Made by a program: the position numbers and the translations under genes
Notes under the pieces: model-generated
Databases searched by the model: none
Told to the model about the DNA's origin: nothing
What the model saw: the letters and a program-made list of their open reading frames with translations, nothing else
In this document: positions 16,483-25,569 of the stretch, one piece after another
Position numbering within the stretch: the first letter of the stretch is position 1
Layout: the number at the start of each line of letters is the position of its first letter
Assembly: GCF_025384765.1 (NCBI RefSeq)
Contig: NZ_VHLL01000001.1
Location: 434,001-498,000, forward strand
Direction: 5' to 3'
Source: Methanoculleus formosensis
GTDB taxonomy: Archaea > Halobacteriota > Methanomicrobia > Methanomicrobiales > Methanoculleaceae
DNA length: 64,000 nt

Positions 16483-16504
16483 TGTTGTTATTTTAGCAAC
16501 AACA
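16483..16504. promoter_or_regulatory. Palindromic operator candidate between COG1361-pgiA and trmB
   Basis: TGTTGTT at 16483-16489 and AACAACA at 16498-16504 are perfect 7-base inverted arms with an 8-base spacer. The site lies in the 64-base divergent spacer, upstream of the COG1361-pgiA operon and next to its TATA-like AATAAATG (about 16505-16512 read on minus). A repressor here could cover the start of one or both transcripts. A TrmB-like protein is encoded just beside it. Confidence 0.5.
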
Positions 16505-16536
16505 TTTATTGCTGAACAGTATATATACATGATGGA

Positions 16537-17328
16537 ATGAAGGCACTCCGGGACGTTCCCGTCCACCTCCTCGACTCCCTCAAATCGCTGGGACTTACGA
16601 AGTACGAAGCTCTCGTATACATAGGGCTTCTCAGAACGGCGGGAGCGACCGCGACGGAAGTCCACGAGATCTCCGGCGTGCCGCGCGCATCCGTCTACCC
16701 GGTCCTCGACCGGCTCGTCCAGAAGGAACTGGTCAGCGTCTCGCACACGACACCCAAACGCTTCGATGCGGTTCCTCCCGACCAGGGCGTCGAGAACCTG
16801 ATGCGCCGGATTGAGAGCGACGCAGAGAGCGCCCGGGAGGGCCTCGAAGCCGTTTACCGGGAGAAGGAACTGGAAGGCCCGGGCGGCCAGGAACTGGTCT
16901 GGACGATCTACGGCGAAGAGAATATCAGAACCCGCCTTGCAGGAATGTTCAAGAGTGCGGAGCGGAGTGTGGAGTTGCTCGCATCGGGGGATCTCCTCCA
17001 GAGGAGCGTCCTCCCGCTGCTCGATCCCGTTCCCGGCTCCGTGCAGGTCGATATCGTCACCGAGCGCTGGGCGGACGAGCAGCCTTCCCGGTTCCGTCTC
17101 CATATCATCTCTCTCGCCTCTCTCTACAAAACCCCAATCTTAGCTGAGAAACTGCTGCCGTACGAAAGGTCGGGCGTCTTTTTAGTGGACGATACCCGGG
17201 CGCTGCTCTGGATGGAAGGAGCCGACGGTCAGCCCTCCGCCCTCTATTCTGAGTCCGCGGGGCTTGCCCTCTTCGTGCGGCGGCATATCGCCACCGTCAT
17301 GGAATGGACGAAGATTGCGGTTCAGTAG
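16537..17328 (+). CDS. TrmB-family transcriptional regulator
   Basis: A 263-residue regulator with an N-terminal winged helix-turn-helix (LKSLGLTKYEALVYIGLLR ... GVPRASVYPVLDRL, residues 14-65), the hallmark of the TrmB family. A coiled linker (about 80-110) precedes a C-terminal domain of the TrmB C-terminal/PLD-like kind, possibly effector-binding. TrmB proteins in archaea often respond to sugars and control sugar metabolism. It is divergent from the COG1361-pgiA operon with a palindrome in between, so it may regulate pgiA and itself. Confidence 0.85.
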   Translation: MKALRDVPVHLLDSLKSLGLTKYEALVYIGLLRTAGATATEVHEISGVPRASVYPVLDRLVQKELVSVSHTTPKRFDAVPPDQGVENLMRRIESDAESAREGLEAVYREKELEGPGGQELVWTIYGEENIRTRLAGMFKSAERSVELLASGDLLQRSVLPLLDPVPGSVQVDIVTERWADEQPSRFRLHIISLASLYKTPILAEKLLPYERSGVFLVDDTRALLWMEGADGQPSALYSESAGLALFVRRHIATVMEWTKIAVQ

Positions 17329-18071
17329 TCGTCGAGGTAGCCCATTGCCTGGATATCGATCAGCCCTTTGAGGGCCCGGGTCACGACCGACCGCCCGGTC
17401 TCTCGTACGGCCGCCATAGCGTTTGTGCCGCCGACCATCGCCACGCCCAGGTACTGCGGGCTCACCGGGACCCCGAGCAGGGGGACGTTCGGGGCGCCGA
17501 CGTCCAGGATACCGGAGAACCCTATGGACGCAAGTTCATCGAGCACCGTACCCAGGAGGTGTTCGGCCTCCATGTGGCACTCCCTGATGTTTGCGAGGAT
17601 GTTGCCCTTTCCGTGATCCATGACGTCGAGGATCGACGTGGCCTCCTGGGAGATGAGGACCTCGAGGGGATCGAGCGTGGTGTCGCGGTAGAGGATCAGG
17701 CTCGTGAACCGTTGCGCAACCCTCCCGTCGACCTCGACGATCCCGCCCCCGATCGGGCTCGCCGGGATGCCGCGCTGGAGAAGAAGCGCGTCGAGCGTGA
17801 TACTGCACATCGTGCAGATGGCGTGCCGCCCGTCCGGCACGATAAAGCCGCCGACCTGCTCCCCCGGCCCGGCGACCAGGAACCGGTCGCTGATGGTGAT
17901 GCCCCGTCTGTGCGCCTCTTTCATGACGGAGAGCGCGAACTCGAGGTCGGGGCTCTCGATGAGCGAGAGGTTGTAGATGATCTTCCCCGTGTCGTCCTCA
18001 GGGCGGTAGGTCACCTTGAGCGCGTACTCCTCGATGCGGTGGTTGGTGAACTTCAGGGGAGCGTGCATCAT
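17322..18071 (-). CDS. Stand-alone DUF128 (NrpR regulatory domain) protein
   Basis: About 249 residues of DUF128, the domain that senses 2-oxoglutarate in the nitrogen repressor NrpR of methanogens. Recognisable blocks are FLVAGPGEQVGGF, the CTMCSIT cysteine pair, GIPASPIGGGIVEVDG, NILANIREC and a C-terminal GTNAMAAVRETG. Full NrpR has an N-terminal winged helix before one or two such domains; no helix-turn-helix is encoded here. The protein therefore resembles an NrpRII-like partner without its own DNA-binding part. It overlaps the 3' end of the trmB gene by 7 bases (convergent). Confidence 0.8.
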   Translation of the reverse strand: MMHAPLKFTNHRIEEYALKVTYRPEDDTGKIIYNLSLIESPDLEFALSVMKEAHRRGITISDRFLVAGPGEQVGGFIVPDGRHAICTMCSITLDALLLQRGIPASPIGGGIVEVDGRVAQRFTSLILYRDTTLDPLEVLISQEATSILDVMDHGKGNILANIRECHMEAEHLLGTVLDELASIGFSGILDVGAPNVPLLGVPVSPQYLGVAMVGGTNAMAAVRETGRSVVTRALKGLIDIQAMGYLDDY

Positions 18072-18267
18072 CAGATCTCTTGCTCTGCAGAAGAAAAATG
18101 TGTTGTCTTCCGGATCCGACGGATTCTGCCGAGAGAAACTCAGGGCGCCGCCACCCTTTCGCCGTCCCGCGCATCCCGGGGTCACGCTTTTCTCCTGCCC
18201 CGTTAACAGCCGCCAACCCTCCTCGAAGGGAAAACTTGTTCTATCTCCCTGTGATATTGTAAGATGA

Positions 18268-19233
18268 ATGGAGAGTGGGACTCGGGAAAAAGCCCGGAAC
18301 GTGCTGAAGCGGATCCTTGCCGCGGCCTCCTACGACGTTGAGGAGGTCGGCGACCCGTTGGATCTCTCCGCCGTCGGGAACGAAGACGCCCTGGTGGTGC
18401 TCTGCTCGGACGATCCGGAGACGATTGGGAGCTTCGATTCGATGATCTACCGCCTGCGCATCGGTGAGGATGACTGGGCCTGCAGGAAACTGCTCTTCAC
18501 CCTCGATCCGGCGGTGCAGACAGAGGACTGCATCCGGTGGGGGCCTGATGAGTTCGCCTGCTACGCGGGCAGGGCCGCGCTCGCGGAGGTGCTCGGACAG
18601 ACCCTGGTCCTGAACCTCCCCGGCCCGGCCCGGACGGCTTGGCGGGGGCAGATCGAGGCTTCTCCTGCGGCGGTGAAGGAAGAGCTGCAGGATGGGCCGG
18701 CGCTCCCTCATCTCCCGCTGAAAATCTCCGAGATGCGCGCCTGCGGTATCGCCGGGCTGCAGGGGACGGCGAAGTGCCGGTTCATCCCCTACTGGAACTA
18801 CCGCTACGTGAGCACCGGCGAGCGCGAGGTGAAAGACCGGCTGGTCTCCTTCGACGCCGAGGGCACCGGAGCGGTCAATGCCATCAACGGCCTGAAGATG
18901 GAGATCAATCCCGACGATATCGAGCGCGGCCCGGTTCCGTTCGGCTCCGAGATCGTCGCCACCCGGCTCGTGCGGGAGGACGTGGAGGAGCAACTCGTGC
19001 GGGACATCATCGACCGCCTCACCCAGAGGGTGCGGTTCCGCTACGAGAAGGGCGACGCCATCTTCTACGAGGAGAAGACCCTCAAACCCGATCGTAGCAA
19101 CATCAAGGTCGATATCGAGGCCGTTTACGTCCCGGTCTGGCAGGTGCGGGGCGGGAGTAAGATCGTCGAGGTCAACGGGTTCACCGGCGAGATCCTCTCG
19201 ATGCCGATGGACGAAGGCGTCGAACTGCTGTAG
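18268..19233 (+). CDS. Conserved-looking protein of unknown function
   Basis: I do not recognise this 321-residue soluble protein. Residues 1-110 form an alpha/beta-like part with ALVVLCSDDPETI and a conserved-looking Trp/Cys stretch (DDWACRKLLF). Residues 160-321 contain CRFIPYWNYRYV and VPVWQVRGG, reminiscent of proteins that carry a YWxYR/VP-W pattern. There is no signal peptide or membrane helix. The flavoprotein gene follows after nine bases with a GGGAG ribosome-binding sequence in between, so the two are likely one operon and one functional pair. An ATG four bases upstream is in another frame. Confidence 0.6.
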   Translation: MESGTREKARNVLKRILAAASYDVEEVGDPLDLSAVGNEDALVVLCSDDPETIGSFDSMIYRLRIGEDDWACRKLLFTLDPAVQTEDCIRWGPDEFACYAGRAALAEVLGQTLVLNLPGPARTAWRGQIEASPAAVKEELQDGPALPHLPLKISEMRACGIAGLQGTAKCRFIPYWNYRYVSTGEREVKDRLVSFDAEGTGAVNAINGLKMEINPDDIERGPVPFGSEIVATRLVREDVEEQLVRDIIDRLTQRVRFRYEKGDAIFYEEKTLKPDRSNIKVDIEAVYVPVWQVRGGSKIVEVNGFTGEILSMPMDEGVELL

Positions 19234-19242
19234 GGAGAGATC

Positions 19243-20568
19243 ATGATCGTCGTCATCGGCGGCGGGCCCGCGGGAAGGCTCGGGGCGATCCACCTCGCGC
19301 AGGCGGGGAAGGATGTCCGGCTCGTCGAGCAGCGCAGCATCGGGGGACAGTGCCTTCACGAGCGGTGCATGACAATCTGTGCCTTGAACGACGTTGCACG
19401 GCTCATCGAGTGCGCCAGGACCCAGAAGGACCTCGGCATCCTGGACTCTGTGCCGACTGTCTCGTATCCGGCCATCCGGAAGCAGCTCTCCGAAGTCCAG
19501 AATAAACTCTCCTCGGTTCTTGATGCGGAGACCCGCCGGGCGGGGGTCGAGATCGTCTACGGGGCCGAAGGCCGGTTGGAGGGGAACCGGGTCTTCATCG
19601 GCGACGAGGAGGTCCGGGCGGACGCGGTCCTCGCGGCCACCGGGTCGCGGCCGGCAATCCCCGATATCCCCGGCACCGACCTCTCCGGCGTCCATACCTA
19701 CCGGACGCTCCCCACCATGGCCGACCTCCCCCGCCGCATGGCCGTCATCGGCGGCGGGGTGGTGGCGGCGGAGTTCGCCCATATATTCCACGCCTTTGGT
19801 GTCGAGGTCGATATCATCGCCCGGCACGGGCTGCTCCGGGACCTCGACGAGAAGATGCGCTCCGCGGCGTTGCGCGATCTCGCCGGGGTCGGAATCCGCG
19901 AGGGAACTCCGGTTACGAGCATCGAAGGCGGCGGACGGGTCCGCTCGGTCATTTTGGCCGGCGGCGAGGAGATCGAGGCCGATGCCGTGCTGCTTGCAAC
20001 CGGGCTCGTCCCCAACTCGGAGATGCTCCAGGGGCCCGCGAAGCGCCCGGACGGGGCGGTCATCGTCGACCGGCGGATGCGCACGAGTGTTCCGGGCGTC
20101 TACGCCGCCGGCGACGTCATCGGCCCGCCTTTCCTCACCCCCGCGGCCCGGAGGGAGGGCGTGGTGGCGGCCGAGAACATCCTCGGCCGCGAGACCGTCA
20201 TGGACTACGAGGGCATTCCGCAGGGGATGAGCCTCCGCTACGATTACGCCTTCGCCGCGACCGCCGGCGGCGACGGAGGTATCACCCTCTCGGCCCCCGC
20301 GCCTGCGGGCCCCGGTTCGTTCTGGGACGTCGCGGGCGGCTGGGCGGGGCTTGCCCAGATCCGGGTCGATCCCGGGAGCGGCCGGCTCCTCGGGGCGGCC
20401 GCCGCCGTTCCCGGGGCGTCGCTCCTCCTCTCCTACATCGGCTACCTGATGAAGCAGGGCATCACCGTCGATGACTTCGACGAGATCGTCGAGGTCCACC
20501 CCTCGACCGACGGCGTCTACGGGCTCGCCCGCTACGCTGCCGGGCTGCTCAAGAAGAAGAACGAGTGA
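19243..20568 (+). CDS. Dihydrolipoamide dehydrogenase-like flavoprotein disulfide reductase
   Basis: A 441-residue member of the pyridine nucleotide-disulfide oxidoreductases. It has an FAD-binding GGGPAG motif at residues 6-11 and a redox pair CLHERC (about 38-43) with the usual CxxxxC spacing. An NAD(P)-binding VIGGGVVAAE lies near 165-175, the second FAD block YAAGDV near 287, and a dimer-interface VHPSTD at the end. The canonical lysine after the second cysteine is absent. No 2-oxoacid dehydrogenase genes are nearby, so the partner disulfide is unknown; the upstream unknown protein is the obvious candidate partner. Confidence 0.82.
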   Translation: MIVVIGGGPAGRLGAIHLAQAGKDVRLVEQRSIGGQCLHERCMTICALNDVARLIECARTQKDLGILDSVPTVSYPAIRKQLSEVQNKLSSVLDAETRRAGVEIVYGAEGRLEGNRVFIGDEEVRADAVLAATGSRPAIPDIPGTDLSGVHTYRTLPTMADLPRRMAVIGGGVVAAEFAHIFHAFGVEVDIIARHGLLRDLDEKMRSAALRDLAGVGIREGTPVTSIEGGGRVRSVILAGGEEIEADAVLLATGLVPNSEMLQGPAKRPDGAVIVDRRMRTSVPGVYAAGDVIGPPFLTPAARREGVVAAENILGRETVMDYEGIPQGMSLRYDYAFAATAGGDGGITLSAPAPAGPGSFWDVAGGWAGLAQIRVDPGSGRLLGAAAAVPGASLLLSYIGYLMKQGITVDDFDEIVEVHPSTDGVYGLARYAAGLLKKKNE

Positions 20569-20804
20569 GCCTAGGAGTAATAGTAGAGCCTCATGCGACG
20601 GACGCGAAGAGGCGTTGCTATACCCATACACGGAAATTCGTGGGTAGTAATAGGGGCGACAGCAATATGGCCTCACGCGAAGAACGCGAAGGGAAGTTGC
20701 TCTCAAATAAACCGATCTTCGCGTTCTTCGCGGCTTCGCGTGAGTTACTTGCCGGGGATAACAATACAGCCCCACACGAAGCCGCGAAGGGAAGTGGCTT
20801 GTTG
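20569..20804. other. Convergent spacer with palindromic repeat
   Basis: No gene is visible here. The spacer carries palindromic repeat copy 2 (20672-20744). Degenerate partial words of the same repeat lie on either side, near 20592-20612 and 20772-20792. Confidence 0.5.
20672..20744. repeat. Dispersed palindromic repeat, copy 2
   Basis: The left arm CTCACGCGAAGAACGCGAAG (20672-20691) and right arm (20717-20744) are inverted, joined by 25 bases. The element lies between two convergent genes. The same arms occur at 8967, 46383 and 48082. Confidence 0.8.
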
Positions 20805-22427
20805 TTAGATCTGCCGGAACATATGCCCGAACTTCGGGATGAAATCTTTTTTGCGGGACATGACGCCTTCGAGCCGGACGGGCTGGTCCCGAAGGTCCAT
20901 CTTGGCGATGCAGGCTTCATCCCCGGCGGCGAAGAGATCGCTTGCGTTACTAAAGACGTTCGTAAAGAGGGCGAAGAAGCAGTCGACCCCCATCGTCGTC
21001 CGGAGGCGCTCGATCTCCTTGCGGATCTCAGCGGCGTGGGTCTCTGCGAAATCAAACGACGACGCCATCACCTGCGAGACCATGATGCTCTTCCCGAAGA
21101 GGTTGTAGCGCTTCATATCCCGGGTGAGGAGTTCATCCTTCGGGAGGCTGTCGAGGTCCATGCCTTTCCGGATCAGTTCCGGCCCATACTCGGCCGGGTC
21201 GACCCCGGCGATCCCCGCGAGGTAGTCGGCCGCCCGGATATCCGCCGGGGTGGTCGTCGAGAGTTTCATCACCATCGTGTCCGAGAGAACCCCCGAGAGA
21301 AGGAGCCCGGCGGTCGACGGCGTGGGTTCCACGCAGGCCTCGATGAACTTGTTCGCGACGATCGTCGAGGTCGACCCCACGGGGTCGTTGAGGAACCGCA
21401 CCGGCTTTAAGGTCGAGATCGCCCCGAGGCGGTGGTGGTCGATGATCTCAAGGATATCCGCCTGCTCGATCCCGTCCACGGCCTGCGAGTACTCGTTGTG
21501 GTCGAGGAGGATCACCGACTTCTGGACATCCTGCATCAGCGTCGTCCGGGATACGAGCCCGATATGTTGCCTTTCGTCGCCGACGACGCAGGCCGTCCTG
21601 AACTTGGAGTTCGAGACGACGCTCTTTGCGTATTCAAGCGAGTCGTCCAGACGCACCGTGGGGATGTCGGTCTCCATGATCATGCTCGCGGGGAGAGAGA
21701 GGCTGATCATCTTCCCGACGCTGAAGGCGTCGAGCGTCGTCGCGAGTACCGAGGCCCCTCTTGTCCGCGCGGCATCGATCACCCGCTCGCCCACCGGCGC
21801 CCCTTCGGCGATGATGAGCGCGGCGACCCCTGCCGATATCAGCGCGAGCTGGGCGGGTTCGTTGTCCCCGACGATCGCGATGTCGTCGGGCGTCATCCGG
21901 GAGAGGGTGACGTGCAGGGCGTCGATGACGGTGTAGACCCGGGCTTGCCCGAGCGCCTCGCGCGACGAAACGAAGATTCGGGCATCCAGGATGCGGGCGA
22001 GGGTCTCGAGCGGCATCGGGATGAGCGAGAGCTGTTCCCGGGGGTTCTTTCTGACGTAAGACCGGGCGAGGCCGTACTCGCTCACGAGACCGACCAGAGT
22101 CTCGTCCCCGTTTGTGATCGGCATGTTTCGCATGTCGTAGGTGTCCATCAGGGCGGCGACGTCGATCGTCGGAACGTCCTGGCGGGCGCTCCGGGTATCG
22201 AGCGGTATATCCGATACGGTGGGCTCGACGCTCGCTACGTAGACCGGCGCCTCGGCGTTGAACGTATCGAGTGCAAACCGTGTCTCTGGGCTCACCTCCC
22301 CGCACCTGGCGGGGATGTACTTCCCGGGCTCGGCGCGGTTCAGGAGCTCGGCGTAGCCGATGACGCTGCAGATGCTGTCGGTGTCGGGCTGCTTGTGGCC
22401 GATGATATAGATCTTATTCAGTCCCAT
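20805..22427 (-). CDS. Manganese-dependent inorganic pyrophosphatase with CBS and DRTGG domains
   Basis: A family II (DHH) pyrophosphatase of 540 residues that hydrolyses pyrophosphate in the cytoplasm. The DHH part is split: IIGHKQPDTDSICS at residues 8-21, the DHN motif LLDHNEYSQ near 308, the DHH motif EIIDHHRLGAI near 326, and the DHHA2 domain with SRKKDF near the C-terminus. Inserted between them (about 65-295) are CBS pairs flanking a DRTGG-type domain, the arrangement known to make the enzyme adenine-nucleotide regulated. Confidence 0.92.
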   Translation of the reverse strand: MGLNKIYIIGHKQPDTDSICSVIGYAELLNRAEPGKYIPARCGEVSPETRFALDTFNAEAPVYVASVEPTVSDIPLDTRSARQDVPTIDVAALMDTYDMRNMPITNGDETLVGLVSEYGLARSYVRKNPREQLSLIPMPLETLARILDARIFVSSREALGQARVYTVIDALHVTLSRMTPDDIAIVGDNEPAQLALISAGVAALIIAEGAPVGERVIDAARTRGASVLATTLDAFSVGKMISLSLPASMIMETDIPTVRLDDSLEYAKSVVSNSKFRTACVVGDERQHIGLVSRTTLMQDVQKSVILLDHNEYSQAVDGIEQADILEIIDHHRLGAISTLKPVRFLNDPVGSTSTIVANKFIEACVEPTPSTAGLLLSGVLSDTMVMKLSTTTPADIRAADYLAGIAGVDPAEYGPELIRKGMDLDSLPKDELLTRDMKRYNLFGKSIMVSQVMASSFDFAETHAAEIRKEIERLRTTMGVDCFFALFTNVFSNASDLFAAGDEACIAKMDLRDQPVRLEGVMSRKKDFIPKFGHMFRQI

Positions 22428-22557
22428 GCTCTCCTCGGCACCCCGGCGGGGTGATGGTTGTTCCAGAAACTATCGCTCTCTGCCGTCAAAGGTCTTATGC
22501 CGGCTCGGGGGTGGTGCGGGGATAACGTTGAAGTAGAGGCCCTCTCCATTCTTCCGT

Positions 22558-23688
22558 GTGGAATCTGGTTTCGCCCTCCTCACGTTCGTCCTGGTCTGCC
22601 TTCTCGTCTCCTCCCCGGTCGTGGGGGCGCAGGGCGACGTAACGGTGACGTCCGTTGCGGTCGAGCCTGAGGTGCTGATGCCGGGCGACGCGGGCTTTGT
22701 GACGGTTACTGTGCAGAACACCGGCCCGTACACCCTCCCGCTCGGCGGCGCCCGCCTCTACGGGGACGGCGTCGTCCCGACGGGCGAGCCCTACCCCTCG
22801 GTCGGGGCTCTCGGGGCCGGCCTCAACCGGACGTTCACCTTCGCCGTCCGGGCGGATGCGCCGAACGGGACATACTATCCGCGGTTCTCCCTCGATCTCC
22901 GGGAGAACGGAACCCTCACCCACCCGGTTCCGGTCAGGGTCGACGGCACCCCGCTTGGGGTGTCGGTCTTCGAGAGGCCCGAGACCTTCTCCGGGTCCCG
23001 GACGGCCGGCATCACGGTTCTGGTGGCGAACCCGCGGTCGAACGCCGCCTCCGGTGTCCAGGTGATCCCCCGGGGCGCGGACTTCTCCGTCACGCCAGAG
23101 AGCGCGTTCATCGGCACCCTCGAACCCGATGCGTCCGGAACCGCCGCCTTCAACCTGACCCCGGCAGCGGAGACGAACGTCACGTTCCAGGTGGTCTGGC
23201 GCAACGGGATCAACGCTCACACCGTGGATCTCGTGCTGCCGGTCGCGTTCGGCGAGGACAAGAAGCAGGCCGATCTCATCGTCACCAACGTCGAGATCGT
23301 TGTGGAGGGAGATGCCTACCGCGCGACGGGCGACGTCATGAACGCGGGGTTCGAGCCCGCCCGATCGGTCATCATCTCCGCGGGCGCCCCCGCAACGCCG
23401 GTCGATCCCTTCCGGGTCTACGTCGCCGGGACGCTCGATCCCGACGACATCTCGACGTTCGAGGTGACGTTCAAGACCGACGGAACCGTGGAGGAGATCC
23501 CGCTCGTCATCGAGTACCGGGACGGCGACGGCAACCCCTACACCGCTGCACGGCCGATCTCGCTCGAGAACCGCACCGCTGAGGAGACCGGCGATACCGG
23601 GCTACCCATCGTGGCCGTTGCCGTCATGGCGCTGGCCGCCATCGCCGCCGGCCTTGTGGTCCTCTGGTATATCCGGAGGCGGCGGTGA
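22558..23688 (+). CDS. COG1361-type exported protein heading an ABC transporter operon
   Basis: A 376-residue surface protein starting at a GTG. It has a signal peptide (residues 1-24, ending VVGAQG), three Ig-like NEW3/CARDB-type repeats with NTGPYTLPLGGARL, NPRSNAASGV and NAGFEPARSV blocks, a membrane helix (about 347-370) and a basic IRRRR end. Its last four bases overlap the start of a MacB-type ATPase gene. It may therefore do the extracytoplasmic job that MacA does in bacterial MacAB pumps; that role is inference. Confidence 0.8.
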   Translation: MESGFALLTFVLVCLLVSSPVVGAQGDVTVTSVAVEPEVLMPGDAGFVTVTVQNTGPYTLPLGGARLYGDGVVPTGEPYPSVGALGAGLNRTFTFAVRADAPNGTYYPRFSLDLRENGTLTHPVPVRVDGTPLGVSVFERPETFSGSRTAGITVLVANPRSNAASGVQVIPRGADFSVTPESAFIGTLEPDASGTAAFNLTPAAETNVTFQVVWRNGINAHTVDLVLPVAFGEDKKQADLIVTNVEIVVEGDAYRATGDVMNAGFEPARSVIISAGAPATPVDPFRVYVAGTLDPDDISTFEVTFKTDGTVEEIPLVIEYRDGDGNPYTAARPISLENRTAEETGDTGLPIVAVAVMALAAIAAGLVVLWYIRRRR

Positions 23689-24359
23689 GCGGTGAACCCA
23701 TCCTCCGGTTCGAGGAGGTCAGCAAGATCTACCCCCTCCCGGCGGGCGATCTCGTGGCGCTCGACCGTGTCTCGCTCACCGTCGATCCGGGCGAGTTCAT
23801 CGCCGTGATGGGGCCTTCGGGCTCCGGGAAGTCGACGCTCTTGAACCTGATGGGCTGCCTCGACGTCCCGACCCGCGGGGAGATCTTCCTCTCCGGGCAG
23901 GAGATCTCGGGGATGAGCGACGACGACCTCACCCGGCTCCGGCGCGACCGCATCGGGTTCGTCTTCCAGCAGTTCAACCTCATCCCGCTTCTCTCGGCGG
24001 TCGAGAACGTCGAGTTTCCCCTCCTCCTCACCACCGGCCGGGAGGAGAGCCGGCGCCGCGCGATCGAGGTCCTCACGGCCGTCGGGATCGCCGAAACCCA
24101 CTTCGCCCATAAACCGGCCGAACTCTCCGGCGGGCAGCAGCAGCGGGTCGCGATCGCCCGGGCGCTCGTCAACGACCCCGACCTCCTCCTCTGCGACGAG
24201 CCGACCGGCAACCTTGACTCGAAGACCGGGTCGGCGATCATGGAGATTCTCGCGGCAGAGAACCGGGAGGGTAAGACCGTCGTCATGGTCACCCACGATC
24301 CAGGGGTCGCCGCATACGCGCGGCGCACGATCCGGATCGTCGACGGGAGGGTGGCTTAG
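23685..24359 (+). CDS. ABC transporter ATP-binding protein, MacB/LolD type
   Basis: A 224-residue ATPase with Walker [13 protein letters not shown] (about residues 43-54), a Q-loop VFQQFNLIP, signature [15 protein letters not shown], Walker [13 protein letters not shown] and H-loop VTHD. The sequence of the D-loop and GNLD block is typical of the LolD/FtsE/MacB branch. It starts at a GTG overlapping the COG1361 gene and its stop overlaps the GTG of the first permease, so the operon is tightly coupled. Confidence 0.93.
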   Translation: MSGEPILRFEEVSKIYPLPAGDLVALDRVSLTVDPGEFIAVMGPSGSGKSTLLNLMGCLDVPTRGEIFLSGQEISGMSDDDLTRLRRDRIGFVFQQFNLIPLLSAVENVEFPLLLTTGREESRRRAIEVLTAVGIAETHFAHKPAELSGGQQQRVAIARALVNDPDLLLCDEPTGNLDSKTGSAIMEILAAENREGKTVVMVTHDPGVAAYARRTIRIVDGRVA

Positions 24360-25558
24360 TGTTCTTCTCGTTCGCGACGAGAAACCTCCGGCGACACTGG
24401 ATACGCTCAACCCTCTCGATCATCGGGATCGTCATCGGTGTCGTCGCGATCGCCTCTCTCGGCGTCATGGGCAACAGCATCAACCTCCTCGCCGCGAACA
24501 TCATCACCGATGTCGGGGACACCGTCGTGGTCACGCCGCACACCGCGATCGGCGGGACCTTCGCCGGAGACCCGCGGACGGTGGTGGACGCCACCATCCC
24601 CGCCCGCGAGGTCGAGGAGATCCGGCGGGCGGCAAACCCGCACCGGACGATCCCGGTGCTCCAGGGGGCGGACAAGGTTGAGTTCGGCCGCGGCGAGAGC
24701 GGGTATGCCCAGATCATCGGGCTCGAACCGGGGGATATCCCCGTCCTGCTCAATCTCGCGGAGGGACAGCATCTCCGGCAGAACCAGGCGGGCGCGCTCG
24801 TCGGCATCCACCTCGCCCGGGAGTACGGCATAGCCCCGGGTTCGAGGATCGCGATCGGGGGTGAGGACGTCCGGGTGGCGGGCGTGCTTGCGGAGCGGGG
24901 GATGGGGTTTGACATCAACCCGGATTACGCGATCGTCGTCTCCGACGGCTGGTACGAGAGCCACTTCGGGGCGAAGGATTCCTACCCGATGGTCATCGTC
25001 CGGGTCGGCGATGTGGAGCAGATCGATGCCGTAAAAGATGCCATCGAGATCCGGATCAACCGGCGCGAGGATCTGGTCGACGTGTCCGACTCGCGCGAGA
25101 TGCTCGGGCAGTACGAGGAGATCTACGATCAGATCACGGCCTTTCTCCTCGGCATCGGCGGGATTGCCCTCGTCGTAGCCGCCGTCAACATCTTGAACGT
25201 CATGTACATCTCGGTGACCGAGCGGATCAGAGAGATCGGCGTCATGCGGAGCATCGGGGTGCTGCGCGGGGAGATCCTCCGGATGTTCCTCTACGAGGCG
25301 ATGATCCTCGGGGTCATCGGAAGCGTCGTCGGCGGCATCTTGAGCACCGCCTTCGGCTACCTGATCAGCGTTGCCGCGATCGAGGTCGCCACGACCGGGA
25401 CGACCTTCGGCGAGAACTTCACGGTCTTCGACCAGAGTGCGGTCGGGTTCATCATCTTTGGAATGGCGTTCGGTATAGGAACGAGTATCGCCGCCGGGTT
25501 CTACCCGGCGTGGAGAGCCTCAAACCTCGCCCCGGTCGATGCGATGAGGCAGAAATAG
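24359..25558 (+). CDS. MacB-type ABC transporter permease 1
   Basis: A 399-residue permease with one N-terminal membrane helix (IIGIVIGVVAIASLGVMG), a large extracytoplasmic MacB periplasmic-core domain (about residues 45-240) and three C-terminal helices of the FtsX domain (IGGIALVVAAVNILNVM and following). It starts at GTG. It pairs with a second, clearly paralogous permease 11 bases downstream, giving a likely heterodimeric membrane part. Confidence 0.92.
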   Translation: MFFSFATRNLRRHWIRSTLSIIGIVIGVVAIASLGVMGNSINLLAANIITDVGDTVVVTPHTAIGGTFAGDPRTVVDATIPAREVEEIRRAANPHRTIPVLQGADKVEFGRGESGYAQIIGLEPGDIPVLLNLAEGQHLRQNQAGALVGIHLAREYGIAPGSRIAIGGEDVRVAGVLAERGMGFDINPDYAIVVSDGWYESHFGAKDSYPMVIVRVGDVEQIDAVKDAIEIRINRREDLVDVSDSREMLGQYEEIYDQITAFLLGIGGIALVVAAVNILNVMYISVTERIREIGVMRSIGVLRGEILRMFLYEAMILGVIGSVVGGILSTAFGYLISVAAIEVATTGTTFGENFTVFDQSAVGFIIFGMAFGIGTSIAAGFYPAWRASNLAPVDAMRQK

Positions 25559-25569
25559 GGGTGCAGGGC

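Noticed and set aside
18241-20775. 844-codon open frame on the minus strand
   Set aside because: It runs antisense through the unknown gene and the flavoprotein gene, with Arg/Pro/Asp-rich composition typical of high-GC shadow frames. The plus-strand genes have clear motifs.
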